Of a stretch of DNA of 9,373 bases, positions 5,756 through 9,373 are shown one piece after another. The stretch is from a bacterium (GTDB taxonomy: Bacteria; Armatimonadota; Zipacnadia; Zipacnadales; Zipacnadaceae): the NCBI GenBank assembly GCA_030607655.1, contig JAUWJN010000071.1, positions 1 through 9,373 on the forward strand, given 5' to 3'. Position 1 is the stretch's first letter. The number at the start of each line of letters is the position of its first letter. The position numbers were made by a program, and so were the translations under genes. The notes below the pieces were generated by a model. The model had not been told where the DNA came from, did not search any database, and worked only from the letters and a program-made list of their open reading frames with translations.

Positions 5756-7174
5756 TTAAGAGTCGGAACGGCGCTGTAGCAGAGCAGTGATGTAGTCCCG
5801 GAGAACTATCTCGTAAGCAGCACTGTCAGGATGAGCAGCTAAAGCCGGATTGCCCTCGGTGAGTTGCCGCCGTGCAGTAGATTCAATGTCGCGGCGTTCA
5901 GTGGGGGAGAGCGAAGCTAACGCCTCGTGAGAAGCATCAAGCGCTGCCCGGCGCTCCTCAATGTGATGCTTGCGCTCTTGCTGGCGGCGGAGTTCCGCTT
6001 CGGCCTCCTGGCGCATCTGCGCCTGCTTGGCCTGAGCCTTCAGATAGCTGGCCGGCGGCGCCCAGTTGCCCCGAATAGCCTCCACAAGCATCGCCGGAGC
6101 ATCGTGCGGGTCGCGATAGGGCAGGTATTCTAATTGGCGGGCGACCTCTGCACCGTGCTGAGTAATCAGTCGGCGAGCAACTGAAGTAGTTACACCCAGA
6201 ACCGCCAGCGCGTCAAGTAAACCAGTGGGTAAATTGGGCGCGGCAGGAGCAGCGGTGTGTGGGAACCAGTAAATAACTCGTTCGTCAACGTCGCGGCCCG
6301 GACGGTAGTACCTGAACCCCTCCAGAAAGCCGTTCGCCTGTAGCTCGTCATGAGCGCGCTGTAATTCTTGCTTGATGTGGCTCGGGTAGTAGTTGCGGCT
6401 CATCCCCAGCTTCTCAAAACCCAGCTTGCGTAAACCAATCCGAAAAGCGGACTTGCCATCAAGACGCTTCTTGTCCAAATAACGGAATAGCCGGCGCGAA
6501 ACCGCGCTGCGGAGGCCAAAATAGAAGCCCGTGTCAAGCTGCTTGATGTTCCCAGCCTGGAAGGACTTGAAAATGACTTCGTTCCAGGCAATGTAGCTCA
6601 TCGGTAAAGGCCGCCGCGGCCCGGACGGCTTGCGGCCGCGAGGCTCACTGTATAAAGCATAGTCGTCAATGATGTGAAAGCCGACATCAACGTACGATTG
6701 CTGGGCCTTATCCCAAAAAGCCTGCTGCGCAGTTATCGTTACGCCGAGTAAGCGGTCCAGAGCAGCCTTGAGCCGGGTGTAGCTACCCCCCTTGTCAGGC
6801 CAACCAAGACGCTTGATTAGCTCGTAACGGGTCAAATGAATAACCCGGGTAGCATAGCCCTGGCTGCGGGTTATCTCCATCAGAGCCACATAAACCTGCT
6901 CGTCACTGGCTACGGGTAGGCCGAAGTCTTCGCCGCCTGTGACTACCCAGGAGCGCTCTACCGGCTGGCCGTCCTTGCCCCGGATTGAGTCGGAAAACTC
7001 AAGGGTGTTTAACCCGTCCGGCTGGCGGTCAGACAGCAGAGCAAAAGGGAACTCCGCCAGGTTCATTTCGTCGCTGCCCAAACGGGGGGGGGCGAGGACA
7101 ACTGGCCCAGGGCTTTCGGCGTCTCGGCCTACCGCGAATTTGAGGCTGTCTTCGGATAAGGACAGGTAACTCAC
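5756..7174 (-). CDS. repA: RepA-type plasmid replication initiator
   Basis: A 472-residue protein matching the replication initiator protein A family (RPA, PF10134). Conserved segments run in order: DEMNLAEFPFALLSDR (35-50), LEFSDSIRGKDGQPVERSWVVTG (58-80), FGLPVASDEQVYVALMEIT (84-102), HLTRYELIKRLGWPDKGGSYTRLKAALDRL (113-142), WNEVIFKSFQAGNIKQLD (197-214), RRLFRYLDKK (227-236) and KLGFEKLGMSRNYYPS (250-265). These winged-helix-type initiators bind iterons at the plasmid origin and recruit the host replisome. Residues about 314-380 form a second helical region found in related initiators (ending AIRGNWAPPASYLKA). Residues 380-412 are a charged coiled-coil candidate. The listed start is GTG 7174 with only a weak Shine-Dalgarno; ATG at 7064-7066 (M37), right at the conserved block, is an alternative. 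A run of nine C's lies between the two starts. Confidence 0.87.
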   Translation of the reverse strand: MSYLSLSEDSLKFAVGRDAESPGPVVLAPPRLGSDEMNLAEFPFALLSDRQPDGLNTLEFSDSIRGKDGQPVERSWVVTGGEDFGLPVASDEQVYVALMEITRSQGYATRVIHLTRYELIKRLGWPDKGGSYTRLKAALDRLLGVTITAQQAFWDKAQQSYVDVGFHIIDDYALYSEPRGRKPSGPRRPLPMSYIAWNEVIFKSFQAGNIKQLDTGFYFGLRSAVSRRLFRYLDKKRLDGKSAFRIGLRKLGFEKLGMSRNYYPSHIKQELQRAHDELQANGFLEGFRYYRPGRDVDERVIYWFPHTAAPAAPNLPTGLLDALAVLGVTTSVARRLITQHGAEVARQLEYLPYRDPHDAPAMLVEAIRGNWAPPASYLKAQAKQAQMRQEAEAELRRQQERKHHIEERRAALDASHEALASLSPTERRDIESTARRQLTEGNPALAAHPDSAAYEIVLRDYITALLQRRSDS

Positions 7175-7650
7175 TCCGGCTGGGCCTGAAAATTAGTGTT
7201 ATTATAAGTGAGTTCGTGCTCTGGATAGCAAAATCCTTCACGGGAATGACAGAAACTTGTTGATGGGTAGGGGAATGACTGGCAAAGGAATAGCAGACAG
7301 GGAACTTTCTTCTCCCTAAATGAGTCGAAAGACCGGAACGCAATAGCAGTAACAGATGCAGTGCCGTCGCTTCGTGGCGATCAAGTGCGGCGGGCATTGC
7401 TTGGTTTAGTCTGCAACCTGGGCGGCGGTTGGCCTTGCCGGGGAGTGTGCAGCAGAGACTGATCAGGATCAGGGCGAAAGTAATTCACCATGCGCGACGC
7501 GCGACCAATCATCTGCCAGATGGGCGGGCGCAAGTGAAAGCGCCGGCGGTGCTCCGCACGCAAAGCCGAGGTGTGGAATGTGCCAGTCGCTCAGGAGCGT
7601 CTCACCGATAATTTTCCGTCGTACCCCCGACATGTCTATGAGGTTATGTT
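7175..7650. other. Intergenic region between repA and the dockerin gene; possible origin
   Basis: I see no convincing gene on either strand and no RNA gene. The region contains an AT-rich patch (7190-7215), two copies of GGGAATGAC (7242-7250 and 7271-7279, 29 bases apart), two copies of AATAGCAG (7289-7296 and 7342-7349) and the palindrome CTGATC-AG-GATCAG (7459-7472). Its position upstream of repA is where an iteron origin could sit. The repeats are too few and short to claim one. A GATAAT at 7607-7612 could be a -10 box for the dockerin gene. Confidence 0.4.
7201..7206 (-). promoter_or_regulatory. Candidate -10 element for repA
   Basis: TATAAT on the minus strand (ATTATA on plus) lies 26 bases upstream of the GTG start, in an AT-rich patch. 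No good -35 hexamer sits at 17 bases; the nearest is TTGCTA at 19. An activator or a weak promoter is likely. It is a single-box call. Confidence 0.45.
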
Positions 7651-8064
7651 ATGAATATTGCTCAGAAGCATAGTGTAAGTGGCATTGTAACTATCCTGCT
7701 GGTGGGGGGCGTGGTTGTTGCCCTGGCGATGGCGGGGTGTGGGGGAGGGCACCGTTCACCGGCAGATGGTGATGCTTCAACTTCTCTCGCGGGTCCGGCA
7801 GGCAGCGGAGAAGTAGTGCTGCCCGCAGCGGCATCCATAGGGGATATGGACGGGGACGGTAATCCCACTACTAACGATGCCCAGTTGATTATGAATATCG
7901 TGGTTGACCCTAGCAGTTACGACGTTATGCAGAAACACAATGCCGATTGTGACTTCAATGGCAAGGTTGAGATCGGAGATGCAGTGAAAGTCCTGCAAGC
8001 CGCCGCGGGTACGATTGTCTGGCCATTCGGGGGCGAGGGGCCACCACCGCCACCACCGATATAG
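7651..8064 (+). CDS. Dockerin-domain lipoprotein
   Basis: A small 137-residue protein. Residues 1-30 form a lipoprotein signal: KH charges, hydrophobic 11-27, and AMAGC with C30, followed by a GGG spacer. After a Ser/Ala/Gly-rich linker come two Ca2+-binding loops of dockerin type. Loop 1 is DMDGDGNPTTND (D65, D67, D69, D76) and loop 2 is DCDFNGKVEIGD (D99, D101, N103, D110), each followed by a helix (AQLIMNIV, AVKVLQAAAG). This paired F-hand layout defines type I-like dockerins, which bind cohesins in a Ca2+-dependent way. The protein ends in a Pro tail (PPPPPPI) and has no catalytic module, so the dockerin itself is the functional part. ATG 7651 has GAGGT 6 bases upstream. The neighbour at 8273 carries a cohesin-like domain, so binding between the two products is plausible. 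Plain EF-hand calcium storage is the alternative. Confidence 0.8.
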   Translation: MNIAQKHSVSGIVTILLVGGVVVALAMAGCGGGHRSPADGDASTSLAGPAGSGEVVLPAAASIGDMDGDGNPTTNDAQLIMNIVVDPSSYDVMQKHNADCDFNGKVEIGDAVKVLQAAAGTIVWPFGGEGPPPPPPI

Positions 8065-8070
8065 GCTATA

Positions 8071-8214
8071 GAGACTGTTGCAAAAGGTGGTTGAGGACCG
8101 CCTGCCGCAACAGATTGTGTAATTTTTGTCTACAGAACCTATGCAGATATCGGGGCACCCTTCGGCAGGCTCAGGACAAGTGGATGCCCCTCCCACGGAT
8201 TTTGCAACAGTCTC
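8071..8214 (+). mobile_element. 144-bp MITE-like element with 15-bp terminal inverted repeats
   Basis: GAGACTGTTGCAAAA (8071-8085) and its exact reverse complement (8200-8214) bound a 144-bp segment with no gene. The ends resemble IS6/IS26-type termini (GGCACTGTTGCAAA), sharing ACTGTTGCAAA. Inside, 8156-8197 carries a dispersed repeat related to the one in the R-M gene. No target duplication is evident in the flanks. It lies 6 bases past the dockerin stop and 58 bases before the cohesin gene start. Confidence 0.6.
8156..8197 (+). repeat. Dispersed repeat, second member of the family at 1869-2024
   Basis: CTTCGGCAGGCTCAGGAC (about 8160-8176) parallels CTTCGACAAGCTCAGGAC in the R-M insertion. 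GGATGCCCCTCCCAC (8182-8196) is identical to 1879-1893. The two modules are adjacent here and spread over a larger palindrome at 1869-2024. Confidence 0.65.
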
Positions 8215-8230
8215 ATTTAGCATAATTATT
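8202..8230 (+). promoter_or_regulatory. Possible hybrid promoter at the MITE end for the cohesin gene
   Basis: The right terminal repeat carries TTGCAA (8202-8207) facing the cohesin gene. ATTATT (8225-8230) lies 17 bases downstream as a weak -10. In IS26-like elements the same TTGCAA of the terminus is known to supply -35 boxes to neighbouring genes. This is a pattern match only. Confidence 0.35.
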
Positions 8231-8272
8231 GCGAGAATGCTTACAGCATCAGCCCAAAGAAAAGGTATCTGT

Positions 8273-9124
8273 ATGAACTGCACAAGGGTAATGGCCGTGG
8301 GCAGGTGGTGGGCAATAGGTTTGTTGGTTGTTGGAGCCCTGCTGATAGGTGGATGTGATGGAGGGGGAGGAGGGGGCGCAACAATCACTTTGACTATCAC
8401 CGCGCCCAAGGCGGGAGATTTGTACGAGCAGGGCAAGAATGTGGCTATCAGTGCGGAGGCCACAGCGCGGGCGGGGGTGGCTAAGGTAGAGTTCTTCATT
8501 GATGATGTTCTGAAAGAGACTGATACGACCTCGCCGTATTTGTACAACTGGGATACCACGGGCTGTTCACTGGGTTCTCATACCATTAAGGTTATTGCCT
8601 ACGATGCCGACGCACCAGCGAATACTATCACCAGGGCTGTTACCGTCACACTAACTGCAAGCGGCTTCACTGTCTATGTGGAGAGTAGGCAGGTCGCGGC
8701 AGGTAGTACGGTGACAGTAGCGGTGTGTATGGTCAACAGCCCGGCAGCAACCCCCCCCGTGGGTGGCCAGATGACAGTGCGGTATGATGAGGCTAAGCTG
8801 CAGCTCGTCAATGGTGCAGACTCCGTCCAGCCGGGCAACGCGGTTCCCACCGGGCATATAATTGCGAAGAATGTGAGCACCCCGGGGGAGATCCGGGCGG
8901 CGGTTGTCGGCTGGGATGAAGGCGCCAACCAGATTCTCAACCTGAACACTAGCAATACCCAGATACTGACGATTCAGTTCCGGGCAATCGGCGGGGCGGG
9001 CGCCACTACCCTTGAAATTGACGATGGCGGGGGGGCCCCGGCGCCGCTTCAACTCTGGACAAGCACCGCTACTAAGATTACGCCTGGCCCGGATACGGTT
9101 GCTGGCACAGTGATGATCCAGTAA
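8273..9124 (+). CDS. Lipoprotein with Ig-like and cohesin-like domains
   Basis: With the ATG at 8273 the protein has 283 residues. This start is preferred because AAAGG lies 7 bases upstream and the ATG directly precedes a lipoprotein signal (RWWAIGLLVVGALLIGGC, C28). The frame is open back to a TTG at 8126, but that stretch runs through the MITE and would bury the signal peptide. A Gly linker (29-35) leads to a bacterial Ig-like domain (about 38-128; VAKVEFFIDDVLKETDT and SPYLYNWDTT are typical). A cohesin-like domain follows (about 132-283): FTVYVESRQVAAGSTVTVAV, then MTVRYDEAKLQLV, GEIRAAVVGW, ILTIQFRA and a closing AGTVMI strand. Cohesins bind dockerins, and the upstream gene encodes a dockerin lipoprotein. 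There is no catalytic domain, so a receptor or adhesion role is inferred. C151 and C153-region residues are few, so no disulphide pattern is claimed. Confidence 0.78.
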   Translation: MNCTRVMAVGRWWAIGLLVVGALLIGGCDGGGGGGATITLTITAPKAGDLYEQGKNVAISAEATARAGVAKVEFFIDDVLKETDTTSPYLYNWDTTGCSLGSHTIKVIAYDADAPANTITRAVTVTLTASGFTVYVESRQVAAGSTVTVAVCMVNSPAATPPVGGQMTVRYDEAKLQLVNGADSVQPGNAVPTGHIIAKNVSTPGEIRAAVVGWDEGANQILNLNTSNTQILTIQFRAIGGAGATTLEIDDGGGAPAPLQLWTSTATKITPGPDTVAGTVMIQ

Positions 9125-9373
9125 ATCCATCAGTCTCACGTAGGGCATCAGCCCTGAGCTAATGTTCGGCTCAGGGCTGGGGTATACTCCATCCATCCCC
9201 GTGGACCAGGTGTAGAAGCCGTCCCAGTCGCCGATGTACATCTGGAGGGCCAGCGCAAACTGCTTCATATTGTTCAGATAGGCCGTGGCCATTGCCTTCT
9301 CCCGCGCCTTCGCAAACACGGGGAATAGAATTGCCGCCAGGATAGCAATGATCGCTATCACCACCAGCAATTC
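9125..9373 (-). pseudogene. Truncated prepilin-type N-methylation protein, partial at window edge
   Basis: On the minus strand the last bases encode ELLVVIAIIAILAAILFPVF, then AKAREKAMATAYLNNMKQFALALQMYIGDWDG. This is the hydrophobic helix and following segment of a type IV prepilin/pseudopilin-like protein (N-terminal methylation motif, the FTLIE part beyond the window). Such proteins are secreted and assembled through the type II secretion or pilus machinery, and are abundant in Armatimonadota and Planctomycetota. The recognisable sequence ends at about LMPYVRLMD (9125). From there the frame, open to 8651, runs antisense through the cohesin gene and no longer resembles the family. About 85 residues of an expected 200-300 remain, so it appears 3'-truncated. 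The true start is outside the window. Confidence 0.6.
9149..9179. repeat. 11-bp perfect inverted repeat after the cohesin gene
   Basis: CAGCCCTGAGC (9149-9159) pairs perfectly with 9169-9179 across a 9-base loop, 24 bases past the cohesin stop. No T-run follows on either strand, so at most it is a rho-assisted or transcript-stabilising hairpin. It lies within the prepilin-like coding stretch on the other strand. Confidence 0.5.

Noticed and set aside
7242..7349. Iteron array for RepA
   Set aside because: Only pairs of 8-9 base matches are found, at irregular spacing. That is within what chance gives, so no origin is claimed.
8126..8272. Longer version of the cohesin gene starting at TTG 8126
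   Set aside because: The added 49 codons run through the MITE-like element and its dispersed repeat, and would put the lipoprotein signal peptide inside the protein. ATG 8273 has a Shine-Dalgarno and directly precedes the signal.
7777..8559. Long minus-strand frame across the dockerin and cohesin genes
   Set aside because: It overlaps two well-supported genes and the MITE, and its translation is Cys/Trp/Ser-rich with no recognisable domain.
8751..8758. Eight-C tract in the cohesin gene as a phase-variable switch
   Set aside because: It is short and fits normal Thr-Pro-Pro codons, and no other sign of phase variation is seen.
8651..9124. Continuation of the prepilin-like frame antisense to the cohesin gene
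   Set aside because: The translation loses family resemblance at 9125 and the opposite strand encodes a clear domain protein, so it is a shadow.
9149..9179. Strong hairpin as an intrinsic terminator of the cohesin gene
   Set aside because: No T-run follows the stem on either strand, so it is listed only as an inverted repeat.

Overview
The window reads as accessory DNA of an uncultured Gram-negative-type bacterium carrying plasmid-type replication and partition genes. The taxonomic hint is a prepilin-like N-terminal segment at the right edge (9125-9373, minus strand) with the string LFPVFAKAREKA, which is typical of Armatimonadota and, less so, Planctomycetota. That assignment is inference. 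Three lipoproteins with lipoboxes imply a cell envelope with Lol/Lsp-type lipoprotein processing.

Layout. (1) 1-1012, plus strand: the C-terminal part of a ParA-type ATPase, overlapped by a gene for a small ribbon-helix-helix DNA-binding protein. This is a probable type Ib partition cassette. (2) 1013-1623: no gene. It holds two 96-bp direct repeats 307 bp apart, a shorter 34-bp repeat pair and hairpins. (3) 1624-5026, minus strand: a type ISP-like single-chain restriction-modification enzyme (PD-(D/E)XK nuclease, N6-adenine methylase, C-terminal specificity domain). A one-base frameshift near 3216 splits it, and it carries an in-frame 156-bp repeat-derived insertion (1869-2024). (4) 5130-5672, minus strand: an unrecognised lipoprotein with a perfect TTGACA-17-TATAAT promoter and an intrinsic terminator. 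(5) 5756-7174, minus strand: a RepA-type replication initiator. (6) 7175-7650: intergenic; it carries the repA promoter candidate and possibly the origin. (7) 7651-9124, plus strand: a dockerin-type lipoprotein, then a 144-bp MITE-like element, then a lipoprotein with an Ig-like and a cohesin-like domain. (8) 9125-9373, minus strand: a truncated prepilin-type gene running off the window.

How it fits together. ParA, the RHH protein and RepA look like a plasmid or chromid maintenance backbone, with a probably damaged R-M gene between them. The most interesting part is the adjacent dockerin and cohesin pair. Both are predicted membrane-anchored lipoproteins with no enzymatic module, so they may form a Ca2+-dependent surface or periplasmic adhesion pair rather than a cellulosome. 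Short dispersed repeats recur across the window, inside the R-M gene and in the leader of the cohesin gene.
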